Source: Mucilaginibacter cryoferens (lineage in GTDB: Bacteria > Bacteroidota > Bacteroidia > Sphingobacteriales > Sphingobacteriaceae). Taken from it: 64,000 nucleotides of DNA. The stretch covers positions 320,281 to 384,280 of the forward strand of contig NZ_JACHCR010000003.1 of the NCBI RefSeq assembly GCF_014205845.1, given 5' to 3'. The notes under the pieces were generated by a model. It saw nothing but the letters and a program-made list of their open reading frames with translations. It searched no databases and was not told the DNA's origin. Positions 32,382-42,314 of this stretch are shown one piece after another (position 1 is the stretch's first letter; each line of letters starts with the position of its first letter). Both the position numbers and the translations under genes were made by a program.

Positions 32382-35300
32382 TTATTTGGCATTAAGTTGA
32401 TCAAAGTAAGATTTTATTTTTTGCTTGTAATACAAATTAAGTGCCGGAGATACTGTTTTTATCTGTTCTGTTTGTTTTGCTCTCTGCTGCTGGTATCCCT
32501 GCAACGCTTTTATGTACCCCGGTGGTATCTCTTTACCGGCATGGCTTTCTCTTTGCTGATCTTGCTCACGTTCCTGCTGGGCTTTATCAGCTTCCAATAA
32601 CCGGCTCTGAATTTGCTGTTGTCTTTTCAGCGCTTCATCTGTAATCTTCTTGTTTACGAGATCACGCTCAGTTTGTTCCATTTCTTGCGAAATTTTATCT
32701 AAATTTCCTAACCCGCCTTTTCCGTCTTTGTTTTCTTCGCGGTTTATTTGCTCCAGCTGCTGCCTTATTTGCTGCTGCTGCCGGGCCATGCGGGCCAATT
32801 GCTCGCTCATATTACCCCCTGGCTGGCCTTGTCCCGGCTTACTTTTACCCTGGTTACCTTGCTGCTGCATTTGCTCACGCGCCTTTTGCATATTTTGATT
32901 AAGCTGCTGCTGCATTTTCGACAGTTGCGACATCGACTGCGGCTTACCTTTCCCTCCCTTGCCCTTGTTTTGCATTTTTTGCAGCTGATCCAGCGCTTCG
33001 CTCAGCATCAGCGCTAGGTTGTTCATTGATGTCATGGCGTATTGCTGGTTGCGGTTGGCCTCGGCAGTACGCCTATCGCCCAGGTTATCAAGGGCCTGGT
33101 CAATATGGGTATTTATGCTGGCTATCTCCTGGTTAACCGTTGATTGAATTTGCGGAACGCGCCTGCTAATGGCATATAAACTATCTTCGGCCGTTTTCAG
33201 GTTATCTTTTATATCCTTTTGGCTTTGCGTAAGTGTAATATATGCCGGGTCTGTAGCGTTGGTGCCCTTTAACGTTTGCATCAGTTTTTCCTGGCTAAAA
33301 GAGCTGTTCACCAGGTTTTTCAACAATTCGCGCAACTGCTGGGCATCAATAGCATTATCCTTACTTTCGCCTTCCTCATCCTGCTGCTGCAATTTGCTGG
33401 CCAGGTCTTTCATCTCCTTAGCGGCTTGTTGTTGGGCTTTACTGGCTTTGCTTTTATTGTTCTGCTGCAAATCGCCGGCGCTTTTATCCATTTGCTGCTC
33501 TATGCTCTGCGTTTCCTTTTCGGGATTCTGGTAAGTGCTTTTATGCTCGGCCTGCTCATTTGTTTTCTGCAGATCGTCAAAGCCTTTTTTCACATCTTCA
33601 AAATCTTTTTTAAGCCCGCTTTGCTCCTCCTGCAATTGTTTTTGATCGGCCCCAGCTTGTTGACTTTTATCTGCCAATTGCTGCTGCTTATCTGCCAGTT
33701 TGTTTAACTGATCTATTTGCTGATTCAATTTTTGGTCAAACTCCAGTTTTTTGTACAGTTCCAACATCCGGTCGAGCTCCTTTTTCAGCGATTTATTGTC
33801 CATCTGCATTTTAGATAGTTCATCGCGGGTGGCATCTTTTTGCTGCTCGTTTAAAAGCTGTTGCAGGTTTTGCAGCAACTCCTTTGTTTTTTTATCGAGC
33901 ACATTATTAAACAGATCGTCAATCTGTTTTTGCTTGGCCAATATCTCCTCGTTTTGTTGTTGGTTTTCCTGCCGGTTGTATAGGTTCTTTTTGTTGTCGT
34001 CCTTAATCTCCTTCACCAGGTCTTCCAGATCTTTCCGCTTTTGCATCAGGTCTTCTACCTGCTTCTTTTCATCAAAAGATAAGGTATTTTTATTGAGCAG
34101 CATCTGGTTAAGCTTTTGCGAATCGTGCTCTACCTGCCCTGCCAGCTTAATGGCCGATTCCATTTTTTGTTTAATGGCCTCAGTACCGGCGTTGAGTTGC
34201 TTATTTACCTCCTGTACGTCTGGCACATTAAGTGTGCGCTCGGGGCTGCGGGCTTTTTTAGGACCGCTTACCTCATCGTTATCTGCCACCTCAAAAAAAT
34301 AAGTAACCCTATCGCCGGCATTAATGCCCAGTTCCTTTAAATTCCAAAAGTAAAAGAAGTCTGCCTGCGTTTGTTTCATATCGGCATCTACACGTTTCAC
34401 AAACGCCTTTGGATTACCCTTATTGCCAGCCGGCTGCACGTTATAATGAAACGTAAGCGACGAAAAGCCGTGATCGTCTTGTATTTTACCATTAAAATAC
34501 AGCGATTTCATACTTACCGAATCAGGTTTCTCGTCCACGCTGATCACCGGCATTTCATCCAAAATTACATTGATATGATAGGTGGCAGAATCGCTATGGT
34601 TTACCTGTGCGTTTACCGGGCTAAGTTTGTAAATGGTGTTTTTGTAAACCTTTTCGGTATGCTCAAACAAATCGGCACCACTAGCAACAGCCTGATGAAC
34701 CTCGTTATTCATAAAAAACTGCAAGCCGGTTGCATGCTGGGTATGCAATTGCCATTTAATAGCCGTACCGGCGGGTATTACCAAATCGCCGGCGTTTACC
34801 AGGGTTTCGTTTTTTTTGTGCAGATAGACCGGGTAGCTCAACTCCACATCAAAATGCAGCAATGCTGGTTTTTGGTTAACCCTTATCTCGTACCGGGCCG
34901 ATGCAAAACCATTGCCTATCAGCCTAAATTTTGTGTTTTGTTGCAGGTTGGTAAACTGGTAATGGAAACGGCTGATATTTTCCTTATCCAGCTTAAATGT
35001 ATTGTTGGCGGTTTCTACATATACATCGGCCGGTAATTTATCGCCATCAAGCTTCAGATCGAGTTTCAGGTCGTCGCCCTCCACTACCGATAGTGATTTA
35101 TTAAGGATGTTAAATTTAAACGGGGCCACAGGCACAAAATACTCGTTATGCCTTATTAACCTTTTGGTACTCTCTGTTAAAACAGATGGCGATGCAAAGG
35201 CAATAACCACAATAACTGCTGCGGGGACCAAAATATACCGGAGGTATTTGGCGTTTTCCCTAATGTTGATGGCAGATGGAAAGCTCACCGGCTTTAACGA

Positions 35301-35720
35301 TTCTATCTTTTGATCTATACTGGCTTCAATAAGCGCACTGTGCTTTACATCGGCAGCCGCCAGCTTTTTAAGCTGTAGGGTATTAAGCAGCTTATCATTA
35401 ACATCGTAAAAGTGCTTTCCTATAATTTCGGCGGCCTCATCGTGTGTTAATGATTTACCCAGCTTAAGCCAGGACAATAGCGGCGGCAGTATCAGCCAGC
35501 ACACCAACCCAATATTTAGCAGTATAAAAAAGTAAAAAAGAATAGTGCGAAAAAGCACATTAAAATTGCCAAAATACTCGCTTAGCGTAATTACAACATA
35601 TGCGGTAAACAGGCCGGCACCTAAAAATATAAGGCCCCGCAAAAAATTATTGAAATAATACTTCCTTATAAAGACGTTTATCTTTCCAATCAGTAATTCA
35701 TAATTTTCAGCAGACGTCAT
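32382..35720 (-). CDS. DUF4175-family membrane protein with long Gln-rich coiled coil
   Basis: 1112 residues. Three hydrophobic helices near the N-terminus (about 27-48, 58-82, 160-178) match DUF4175, an uncharacterised family of Bacteroidota and Alphaproteobacteria. A predicted extracytoplasmic beta-rich part (about 190-500) follows, then from about 510 to the end a very Gln/Lys/Glu-rich coiled coil with repeats such as LADKQQQLADKSQQAG and ARMARQQQQIRQQLEQINRE. Function unknown; an envelope-spanning or scaffolding role is inferred from the layout. First gene of a minus-strand operon with the RsbW-like and ybeY genes. Confidence 0.85.
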   Translation of the reverse strand: MTSAENYELLIGKINVFIRKYYFNNFLRGLIFLGAGLFTAYVVITLSEYFGNFNVLFRTILFYFFILLNIGLVCWLILPPLLSWLKLGKSLTHDEAAEIIGKHFYDVNDKLLNTLQLKKLAAADVKHSALIEASIDQKIESLKPVSFPSAINIRENAKYLRYILVPAAVIVVIAFASPSVLTESTKRLIRHNEYFVPVAPFKFNILNKSLSVVEGDDLKLDLKLDGDKLPADVYVETANNTFKLDKENISRFHYQFTNLQQNTKFRLIGNGFASARYEIRVNQKPALLHFDVELSYPVYLHKKNETLVNAGDLVIPAGTAIKWQLHTQHATGLQFFMNNEVHQAVASGADLFEHTEKVYKNTIYKLSPVNAQVNHSDSATYHINVILDEMPVISVDEKPDSVSMKSLYFNGKIQDDHGFSSLTFHYNVQPAGNKGNPKAFVKRVDADMKQTQADFFYFWNLKELGINAGDRVTYFFEVADNDEVSGPKKARSPERTLNVPDVQEVNKQLNAGTEAIKQKMESAIKLAGQVEHDSQKLNQMLLNKNTLSFDEKKQVEDLMQKRKDLEDLVKEIKDDNKKNLYNRQENQQQNEEILAKQKQIDDLFNNVLDKKTKELLQNLQQLLNEQQKDATRDELSKMQMDNKSLKKELDRMLELYKKLEFDQKLNQQIDQLNKLADKQQQLADKSQQAGADQKQLQEEQSGLKKDFEDVKKGFDDLQKTNEQAEHKSTYQNPEKETQSIEQQMDKSAGDLQQNNKSKASKAQQQAAKEMKDLASKLQQQDEEGESKDNAIDAQQLRELLKNLVNSSFSQEKLMQTLKGTNATDPAYITLTQSQKDIKDNLKTAEDSLYAISRRVPQIQSTVNQEIASINTHIDQALDNLGDRRTAEANRNQQYAMTSMNNLALMLSEALDQLQKMQNKGKGGKGKPQSMSQLSKMQQQLNQNMQKAREQMQQQGNQGKSKPGQGQPGGNMSEQLARMARQQQQIRQQLEQINREENKDGKGGLGNLDKISQEMEQTERDLVNKKITDEALKRQQQIQSRLLEADKAQQEREQDQQRESHAGKEIPPGYIKALQGYQQQRAKQTEQIKTVSPALNLYYKQKIKSYFDQLNAK

Positions 35721-35966
35721 AATTCTGTGCTAAAATACCAAATACACCATTAAACGGAAATAGCAGCTAAACAATATAGCATACCGCCGCCGTTAAGATA
35801 AAAAATGAAAACGGCATTAAATTGCTCCTGTTATAATATTTAACAATACTGTGGCAAAATAGCCTGCTTGCGGTGTGGCACATTTCTAAAAAAGCATTTG
35901 GGTTGATAGCTTTTATTTATATTTAGCAATTACTTTTCTTTTTATATAAACCTGGATAGACCGCCA
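35721..35966. other. Divergent promoter region
   Basis: 246 bp, AT-rich, between divergent DUF4175 and histidine-kinase genes. TATATTTA at 35917-35924 resembles a -7 element for the kinase but lacks the final G. Nothing else is seen. Confidence 0.3.
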
Positions 35967-38015
35967 ATGTGTTACAACCGGCTAAGGCCTTATACTGTTT
36001 TCTACCCTTATTTATTTATATATATTATTTTATTTACGGCATGTGAAAACCCTGGCAGCAACAAAGAAAGCATCACTTTAAAGCGCCAGTTTGAGAATGT
36101 AGACAGCCTGATTATTGCCAGCAAAGGCGATAGCGCTATAAAAATACTGCTAAAGTTACGCCCCCAAATTAAAAGCAACGATCCATATATAACTGTATAT
36201 TATTGCATAATGGCCGATCGGAGCCGGTATAATGTACCAGCTATGCAGGTCTATGCCGATAGCGCCCTTGCTTTTTTTAATGATAAAAACAATGCCGACA
36301 AATACAAAGAACAGTATTTGCAAACCTTGTTAACCAAGGGCGATGCTTGCATGCTGGATGGACGATATAACCAGGCTTTGCATTACTATGATAGCGGAAA
36401 ACGGCTGCTAATAAACGGTAGCTGCGATGATGGTATACTTTCTGCAAGGATGGCAGATATTTATTTTGCTCAAAAAAACTATGCCCTTGCAGCAAAATAT
36501 TGGGGTCAAAACTATAATCACCTGGGTGCCTGCAACCCTATGCTTACGCGCGAAAAGCTCTTTTTTATCAGGCAATCAGCCTTAAACAACGCGGGTGTAG
36601 CGTTTGAACGCAATGGACAACTGGATAGCGCCGCATTTTACTATAATCGCGACCTTAAATTGATACAGCAGGCGGATAGGGATAATATTTTAACCAAGTT
36701 CTACATTAATGCATCGAGCATTGTGGTGTACGATAATTTAGGCGGTCTTGCTATTAAAAAAGGCAATTATGGCGAAGCTAATCGCTGCCTTACCATCGCC
36801 TTAAATACACCCACTGTTGATGTGGACGGAATGAGAATAACCCTTTACATGAAATATGCCGACCTAAATACCCGAACCGGCAATTATTCACAAGCGGCCG
36901 AAGCATTTAATAAAAGTCGCAAACTACTGGATAGGTATTGGAAAGATAACCCCGATGCCCTTTTAAAATGGAACAAGCTATATGCAGCCTATCTGTTTAA
37001 AATAAAACAACCCGAAAAAGCATACCAATACCTGGATACTTACGTGCGCCTGAGCGATTCGCTACAGGCCAGTACTTCCAAAATATTCAGGCTTGATGTT
37101 GACCGCGAGTTAACCACCCTGCATCAACAACAGACCCTAAACGAATTAAAGCAGCAGGATAAACTTAAATTAATATACCTGGTTGCCATTACTATTGCGG
37201 CGGTGTTATTAAGCGTGATAATGGTTTTAATAACCCGGAGCCTGAAAAGAAGCCGCAAGAACCATCACAACACCGTTTTATACAACGGGCAATTGAAAGA
37301 CACCCTTGCCAAGCTGGAAAGTGCCAACCAAAACTATATCCGGATGATGCGTGTTATGGCGCACGACCTTCGCAACCCGTTATGGGGCATCACCGGCCTG
37401 GCCACCATGTTACTTGATGAGGATGAGCATTTTTCTGAAGATAGCCGGCACGCTTTAAAACTCATAGAATCTACCGGAAGCAACACCATGGATATGATCA
37501 ACGAGCTCCTCAGATCGGGCCTTGATGATGAAAATGCCCCCATTGCAGCAGAAGAGGTGAACCTTAAAAAGCTGCTATTTGATTCTGTGGAACTACTGCG
37601 CTTTAAAGCCAAAACAAAAAATCAGGAAATTATTTTTGAGAATGACGATAAACCGGTTATAGCCCATGTTAATGCCGAAAAAATGTGGCGGGTTTTTAAC
37701 AACGTAATTGTAAATGCCATAAAATTTAGCTTTGAAGGGGGCACTATTAAAATTGGAATGCAGGTACAGGAAAACCAGGTGCTGATACACGTAGAAGACA
37801 ATGGGATTGGCATTCCCGAAAAAAACAGGGAGAGCATTTTTGAAATGTTTACCCCAAGCAAAAGGCAAGGCACTGGCGGCGAACAACCTTTTGGACTTGG
37901 CCTGTCCATCACCAAAAAGATAATTGAAAAACATGGTGGTAAAATATGGTTTACCAGCGAAGTTGGTAAAGGAACCGTATTTTATTTACAGCTGAATTTG
38001 AATACAATCCTGTAG
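35967..38015 (+). CDS. TPR-containing sensor histidine kinase
   Basis: 682 residues. The N-terminus has a membrane/lipoprotein-like segment ending IILFTACENPGS, then tetratricopeptide-like helical repeats (about 45-390; e.g. NNAGVAFERNGQLDSAAFYY, AEAFNKSRKLLDRYW). A single membrane helix follows (about 402-424, LIYLVAITIAAVLLSVIMVL), then a HisKA domain with the phospho-acceptor His in MRVMAHDLRNPLWGIT (about 463) and an HATPase with NNVIVNAIKF, VEDNGIGIPEKNRESIFEMF and FGLGLSITKKI. It senses something through periplasmic TPRs. No response regulator is adjacent, so it is an orphan kinase. Confidence 0.92.
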   Translation: MCYNRLRPYTVFYPYLFIYIILFTACENPGSNKESITLKRQFENVDSLIIASKGDSAIKILLKLRPQIKSNDPYITVYYCIMADRSRYNVPAMQVYADSALAFFNDKNNADKYKEQYLQTLLTKGDACMLDGRYNQALHYYDSGKRLLINGSCDDGILSARMADIYFAQKNYALAAKYWGQNYNHLGACNPMLTREKLFFIRQSALNNAGVAFERNGQLDSAAFYYNRDLKLIQQADRDNILTKFYINASSIVVYDNLGGLAIKKGNYGEANRCLTIALNTPTVDVDGMRITLYMKYADLNTRTGNYSQAAEAFNKSRKLLDRYWKDNPDALLKWNKLYAAYLFKIKQPEKAYQYLDTYVRLSDSLQASTSKIFRLDVDRELTTLHQQQTLNELKQQDKLKLIYLVAITIAAVLLSVIMVLITRSLKRSRKNHHNTVLYNGQLKDTLAKLESANQNYIRMMRVMAHDLRNPLWGITGLATMLLDEDEHFSEDSRHALKLIESTGSNTMDMINELLRSGLDDENAPIAAEEVNLKKLLFDSVELLRFKAKTKNQEIIFENDDKPVIAHVNAEKMWRVFNNVIVNAIKFSFEGGTIKIGMQVQENQVLIHVEDNGIGIPEKNRESIFEMFTPSKRQGTGGEQPFGLGLSITKKIIEKHGGKIWFTSEVGKGTVFYLQLNLNTIL

Positions 38016-38095
38016 CTTCTTTTTATACTAAACACCCAAAATACATCTTTCCCCGCAGGGGTATAACCCGGTACCAGCCCAATAAGAGTATGTAA

Positions 38096-38118
38096 AAACG
38101 GCTCTTGGCGAGCCGTTT
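38096..38118. terminator. Hairpin after the histidine kinase gene
   Basis: AAACGGCTC/GAGCCGTTT, 9-bp arms, loop TTGGC. The better T run is on the minus strand, but no minus-strand gene reads into it, so it most likely ends the kinase mRNA. Confidence 0.55.
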
Positions 38119-38252
38119 CATAATTGATTGTAACAACAATCGCGGCCAGATTTAAATATGCTGTGAATGTTCTGTTGGGACTACTCAATTAAATTATTCG
38201 CTGCATTTTCAAGAACTCATTTACCTGTTGCCAGAGCGGCAAACACCTGTAT

Positions 38253-38276
38253 AATTTACCGTATACATGGTAAATT
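38253..38276. promoter_or_regulatory. Operator-like palindrome AATTTACC-N8-GGTAAATT
   Basis: Perfect 8-bp arms around GTATACAT, itself containing the palindrome GTATAC. It lies 145 bp upstream of the beta-helix lipoprotein start and is a plausible regulator-binding site. Confidence 0.45.
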
Positions 38277-38420
38277 GTAACGATTAATTAATTTGGAACA
38301 ACAATACGTTGAAAAGCAACGTATAATACGAGGCTTTGAGAAATAAAAAAAGCTTGAAAGATGTTGATGTTTTGAACCTTTCTTCTCAAAAATATTTCGC
38401 GGCCGCCTTTAAATTTATAA

Positions 38421-39791
38421 ATGAAAAATTACCTGATACGTATTATAGCCGGTGTACTGGTTTTATCATCCTTTGCGATGTGTACCAAGAATATAAATAA
38501 AATTGAAGAACCACGAAGCACAGCTTCAGGCAAGGATACCATATCTTCAAGTTTGCATACCGAGGCCGTTACTACCTATACTGTTCAGCCTTCGCAATGG
38601 ATGGTTGATGGGACTAAAATACCAGCAGGGACTACGATATATATCCCCGCCGGAATAAGAGGCGCTTTACTGCTTAAAAATGTTAAAGGAACAGCTGCAA
38701 AACCCATTGTTATTATTAACAAAGGAGGCAAGGTAACTTTTTCAACTTCTACTACCGCTTCATACGCGTTTAAGACACAAAACTGCCAGTATTTTAAGGT
38801 GTTGGGAAATGGGGTTCCGTCTATTCCCTATGGATTTAATGTAAATGGCGGCAACATAGGCATGACGATGGACGACCTGAGCTCGGATTTTGAGATCGCA
38901 AATATTGAAGTTCGTAATAGTGGCTTTGCGGGTATCATGGCCAAAACAGATCCATCATGTGATGCCGCAACCTGGCGCGGTCATTTTACAATGAAAAATG
39001 TAATTCTTCATAACAACTATATTCACCAAACCGGCGGCGAAGGTTTTTATGTAGGAAACTCGTTTTATGAAGATGGAGTATCTCTTTCTTGTGGTAAGGT
39101 TTTTCCTCATGATGTAGTGAACGTTAAGATATATCAAAACCTTACCGATTCTACCGGTAGCGAAGGCATTCAGGTAGGCTGCGCTATTTCAGGATGCCAG
39201 ATCTATAATAATACGGTGAAAGCTCCGGGGGTAAGTCCATTTTCGGCCTACCAGGATAATGGCATACAAATAGGAGAAGGCACCGGAGGCAAGTGTTATA
39301 ATAACCTGATTAAGAACGCGCCGGGCGACGGCATTATTGTTCTCGGACTTGGAGACAACGTGGTGTTTAACAACTACATCATTAATTCAAAAGCATACGG
39401 CATTTTTGCAGATTCCAGGTATACCCCCGGGCCGCATTTTCAGTTTATTAATAACACCATCGTTGGTTCGGCTTTAGGTGGCATTAAATTAAACTCTGAA
39501 ACCATTCCCATGAATACTGTTGTTAACAATGTTATCATACAATCGGTATCAAGTCTATCCATAATTAGAAAAAGCAACAGTGTTAAGCTTACGGCTTCAA
39601 ATAACTACTTAAATAAAGATGTGAGTACCTGTAAATTTGTAAATTATAGTGCAGATAATTTTCATTTGCTCTCCTCATCTCCGCTTATCAATAAGGGAGC
39701 AAACGTTTTATCATACGGCGTAAGTTTCGACTATTATGGCACAAAACGTCCTTCCGGTAATGCATTCGATATAGGCGCTACAGAGTATTGA
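38421..39791 (+). CDS. Right-handed parallel beta-helix lipoprotein
   Basis: 456 residues with a lipoprotein signal (lipobox FAMC, Cys about 21) and a Ser/Thr linker. A parallel beta-helix core (about 55-440) has repeated strands of the form NxxIxNSxxxGI, e.g. FEIANIEVRNSGFAGIMAK, NVILHNNYIHQTGGEGFYVG, GIQVGCAISGCQIYNNTV, CYNNLIKNAPGDGIIVLGLG. The C-terminal DYYGTKRPSGNAFDIGATEY is the usual end motif of these proteins. Such proteins bind or cleave polysaccharides at the cell surface; no catalytic residues can be assigned. It is the last gene before the island. Confidence 0.88.
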   Translation: MKNYLIRIIAGVLVLSSFAMCTKNINKIEEPRSTASGKDTISSSLHTEAVTTYTVQPSQWMVDGTKIPAGTTIYIPAGIRGALLLKNVKGTAAKPIVIINKGGKVTFSTSTTASYAFKTQNCQYFKVLGNGVPSIPYGFNVNGGNIGMTMDDLSSDFEIANIEVRNSGFAGIMAKTDPSCDAATWRGHFTMKNVILHNNYIHQTGGEGFYVGNSFYEDGVSLSCGKVFPHDVVNVKIYQNLTDSTGSEGIQVGCAISGCQIYNNTVKAPGVSPFSAYQDNGIQIGEGTGGKCYNNLIKNAPGDGIIVLGLGDNVVFNNYIINSKAYGIFADSRYTPGPHFQFINNTIVGSALGGIKLNSETIPMNTVVNNVIIQSVSSLSIIRKSNSVKLTASNNYLNKDVSTCKFVNYSADNFHLLSSSPLINKGANVLSYGVSFDYYGTKRPSGNAFDIGATEY

Positions 39792-39840
39792 GATAAGTAA
39801 AGCATGTGCATACAAGTTTTGTACAGAAAAAGTGTTATTA

Positions 39841-39871
39841 TTTTGAGTTAAGAGACAACTTATTATATTTG
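39841..39871 (+). promoter_or_regulatory. Original tRNA-Pro promoter, now upstream of the orphan 5' tRNA half
   Basis: -33 TTTTG (39841-39845), 18-bp spacer, -7 TATATTTG (39864-39871), a full match to the Bacteroidota consensus. The 5' end of the truncated tRNA starts at 39922. Transcription would now run into the island toward the integrase gene. Confidence 0.65.
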
Positions 39872-39919
39872 CTCCCTCCAATTTTGCATCCTTGTTGTGC
39901 ACTAAGGTTGGAAACACAG

Positions 39920-39962
39920 TTCGGGATGTAGCGTAGCCCGGTATCGCGCCAGCATGGGGTGC
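39920..39962. repeat. attL: 43-bp direct repeat, orphan 5' half of tRNA-Pro
   Basis: Identical to 54726-54768 over 43 bp, beginning TTCGGGATGTAGCGTAGCCC and ending TGGGGTGC in the anticodon loop and 3' anticodon stem. After it the sequence (CGTCACAAGG) no longer follows the tRNA. Confidence 0.93.
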
Positions 39963-40024
39963 CGTCACAAGGAGCTATGATTAAGCTTTTTAACTCCATT
40001 TAACTGTTGTTTGTCCCTTTTCTT

Positions 40025-40073
40025 TACTAATAAACAGAGTGGTTTATTAGTATTTGTACTCCTGTTTGTACTC
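40025..40073. promoter_or_regulatory. Left-end hairpin and integrase arm-type repeats
   Basis: Perfect 11-bp arms TACTAATAAAC (40025-40035) and GTTTATTAGTA (40042-40052), then TTTGTACTC twice (40053-40061, 40065-40073), 12 bp apart. The same motif with the same spacing is at the right end (54590-54610). It also forms the integrase leader. Confidence 0.6.
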
Positions 40074-40102
40074 TCAAATTCTAAGCTACAATAAACCAAT
40101 TT

Positions 40103-41380
40103 ATGGCCACTGTAGCTATTATCCTTAACACAGCAAAAAAGCTTTCTAACGACGAACATCCAATTACATTACGAGTAACCCACAATTACAAACGAAGGTA
40201 CTATACTATAAATGGTTTACTTACAAATCAATCCATAAAATTCAGATGTAGGCCGGAATACTGGAAACCACCGGAGGCAGAAGATAATGGTTTAGGCAGA
40301 TTAAGAAAAATGTTTATCGGATTTAAAGAGGCAAATTCTATTCTTGAAGTTAAGTTACAAGAGGCATACGCTATTCTAAAACGATATGATGAGCAGCAAA
40401 TATCGTTTAACTTTGATCAATTCGAACTTGATTTGAAGAAAAAAGAAATTCCGGTCGTAACGTCGCTACAGGAATATTACAGTCAACAGATAGCGATTTT
40501 AGAAGAACAAGGCAGGGTTGGCTTAGCAGGACTTTATTTTGAAGTGCAAAGAATCTTGAATAAGTTTAAACCTAACGCTATACTTTTAGATGTTAACTAT
40601 AGATTTCTCGAAAGCTTTGAGTACTGGTTGCGCAATGAACGAAAGAACAAAGACACTACCATTAGTGTAAAGATGCGCAATCTACAACGTGTGATCAATC
40701 AAGCAATAGAAGATAAGTTTTTTAAAGCGGAAGACTATCCATTTGGCGAAAAGAAGTACTCGATAAACAAACGGCTTGACAGTAAGACAAAGAAGATAGC
40801 TATCACGTTGGATAAAATAACAAAGCTAAAAGCGCTTAATCTTCCACCAGATTCATGGCTGTATTTGGCCCAACAGTATTTTCTTTTCAGTTATTACAGC
40901 CGTGGGATAAACTTCGTTGATATAAGCTATCTTAAATGGAGCGACATTTCAAATACTCACATAAATTACGTGAGGAGAAAAACACGAGGTCAATTTGAAG
41001 TTCCTATTAATCAACACAACGGTACAATATTGAACTACTTCAAAGAGAATTATAAAGTGCCTGGTGGATTCGTCTTTCCTATCTTGGATATAACAATTCA
41101 TGTAACCCTAAAGCAGCAATATACAAGAAAGAAAACAGCACTTAGCGCCGTAAATCATGCGTTAAAAAAGCTTGCGGAGCAGATTGATGAACCTTCTTTG
41201 AAGTTAACGACCAATGTTGGCCGACATAGCTATGCGACTGGCTTAAAGCGCTCAGGTGCAAACACAAGTTACATAACTGAAGCCTTAGGACATGCAACGC
41301 AAGAGCAAACACAAACCTACCTTGACGAATTTGAAAAAGGAGTAATCGAAAGTTGGGAGAATAAGATGTTTGATGTCTAA
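40103..41380 (+). CDS. Tyrosine recombinase/integrase of the island
   Basis: 425 residues. N-terminal arm-binding domain (about 1-90, ATVAIILNTAKKLSNDEHPI), SAM-like core-binding domain (about 105-200, LQEYYSQQIAILEEQGRVGL) and catalytic domain (about 215-415). Catalytic residues: Arg in YYSRGINFVDISYLKW, GRHSYATGL with the second Arg-His pair, ALGHATQEQTQTYL with His and the nucleophile Tyr (about 411). The first His of the H-x-x-R box is Asn here (TNVGRHS), a substitution seen in this group. It catalyses integration at and excision from the tRNA-Pro site. Confidence 0.93.
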   Translation: MATVAIILNTAKKLSNDEHPITLRVTHNYKRRYYTINGLLTNQSIKFRCRPEYWKPPEAEDNGLGRLRKMFIGFKEANSILEVKLQEAYAILKRYDEQQISFNFDQFELDLKKKEIPVVTSLQEYYSQQIAILEEQGRVGLAGLYFEVQRILNKFKPNAILLDVNYRFLESFEYWLRNERKNKDTTISVKMRNLQRVINQAIEDKFFKAEDYPFGEKKYSINKRLDSKTKKIAITLDKITKLKALNLPPDSWLYLAQQYFLFSYYSRGINFVDISYLKWSDISNTHINYVRRKTRGQFEVPINQHNGTILNYFKENYKVPGGFVFPILDITIHVTLKQQYTRKKTALSAVNHALKKLAEQIDEPSLKLTTNVGRHSYATGLKRSGANTSYITEALGHATQEQTQTYLDEFEKGVIESWENKMFDV

Positions 41381-41427
41381 CTATTACCTTTACAGTCCTG
41401 CTCCACAAGGGGCGGGATTGTTTCTTC

Positions 41428-42246
41428 ATGAAAAGGTATGCCCTGTCGAATGTTAATAGAAATGAACTAAATCATTTTCATGATGCTTACGAAGCATTAA
41501 TGAGTGATTTTAAAATTCCATCATCACATCGCAATAAATTACTGGATACCCTACAGTCATTTCACAATGAATATGACAGCTTGGAATGGGTCTTTGACTT
41601 TACAAATGCAAAGAGTGCATTACTATTCTTCCACGGGTATCTAAATGCCTGTCAATTAGAAGAGGTTACTTATGAAACTAAAAATGGTAAGCCCCACTCC
41701 TCATTTAGGCCGGCCAACGCAAATGTTCTCATTCAAATTAATAGTCGAAATCTAGAAAGCCCACACGCTCCTTTGGATTATTACGGGGCCACCGAGATCA
41801 TGGTAAAACACATGTACACTATGATGCGGAAATCCGATCCAGTTCTTCTTTCGTTGTTAAATGATTATCAAGACATTCCCGATTCCGAAATATTAGAATT
41901 CATGATCAACAGCTTAGAATTAAAAATAGACACCGGAGTTTCAAACATTGTAAAGGAAACAATTGGAGAGCTATTGAAATACGTTAATTTGCATTTGGAT
42001 AAAACAACAAGCCGAAAGAAACATCTTTTCATCTTTGAATTGCTTTACATCGGAGACATAATACAACATATAAAACAAGCAAATAATATTAAAGGCAAAG
42101 ACTACGCTCTTAATATTAAACAAGTCAACGGCAAATTCATTTCGACAAGAAATATTACTGAGACTGATAAGTCGGGGTTTATAAATGCCGTTCTTAAAAA
42201 CGAAGGCAGGGCAATACGTAATAGAGAATCCCAATTGAAGCTTTAG
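41428..42246 (+). CDS. Unknown protein of the island (272 aa)
   Basis: I do not recognise a family. The protein is mostly helical in appearance, charged, with no signal peptide or membrane segment. Two parts can be told apart: an N-terminal region (LNHFHDAYEALMSDFKIPSS) and a central region with IVKETIGELLKYVNLHLDK. It starts 48 bp after the integrase stop on the same strand and is followed by a weak terminator, so it may be cotranscribed with the integrase. An island-maintenance or regulatory role is only a guess from position. Confidence 0.7.
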   Translation: MKRYALSNVNRNELNHFHDAYEALMSDFKIPSSHRNKLLDTLQSFHNEYDSLEWVFDFTNAKSALLFFHGYLNACQLEEVTYETKNGKPHSSFRPANANVLIQINSRNLESPHAPLDYYGATEIMVKHMYTMMRKSDPVLLSLLNDYQDIPDSEILEFMINSLELKIDTGVSNIVKETIGELLKYVNLHLDKTTSRKKHLFIFELLYIGDIIQHIKQANNIKGKDYALNIKQVNGKFISTRNITETDKSGFINAVLKNEGRAIRNRESQLKL

Positions 42247-42251
42247 CTATC

Positions 42252-42284
42252 GGGGGGAGGATTTCTGTAAAACCCCTTTTTTTG
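42252..42284 (+). terminator. Weak terminator after the 41428 gene
   Basis: GGGGAGGATTT and AAAACCCC can pair with small internal gaps, followed by T7. It also lies before the 42315 gene. Confidence 0.45.
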
Positions 42285-42314
42285 AGCCTCTATAGCTGAA
42301 CTTTCTTTGCCATT

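Larger units (their letters stand above)
38016..38420. other. 405-bp intergenic region with hairpin and operator-like palindrome
   Basis: Holds the hairpin at 38096-38118 and the palindrome at 38253-38276. Otherwise AT-rich; no gene is seen. Confidence 0.4.

Noticed and set aside
32378..35340. Many plus-strand frames rich in Cys, Ser and Leu
   Set aside because: They are antisense shadows of the Gln-rich DUF4175 gene.
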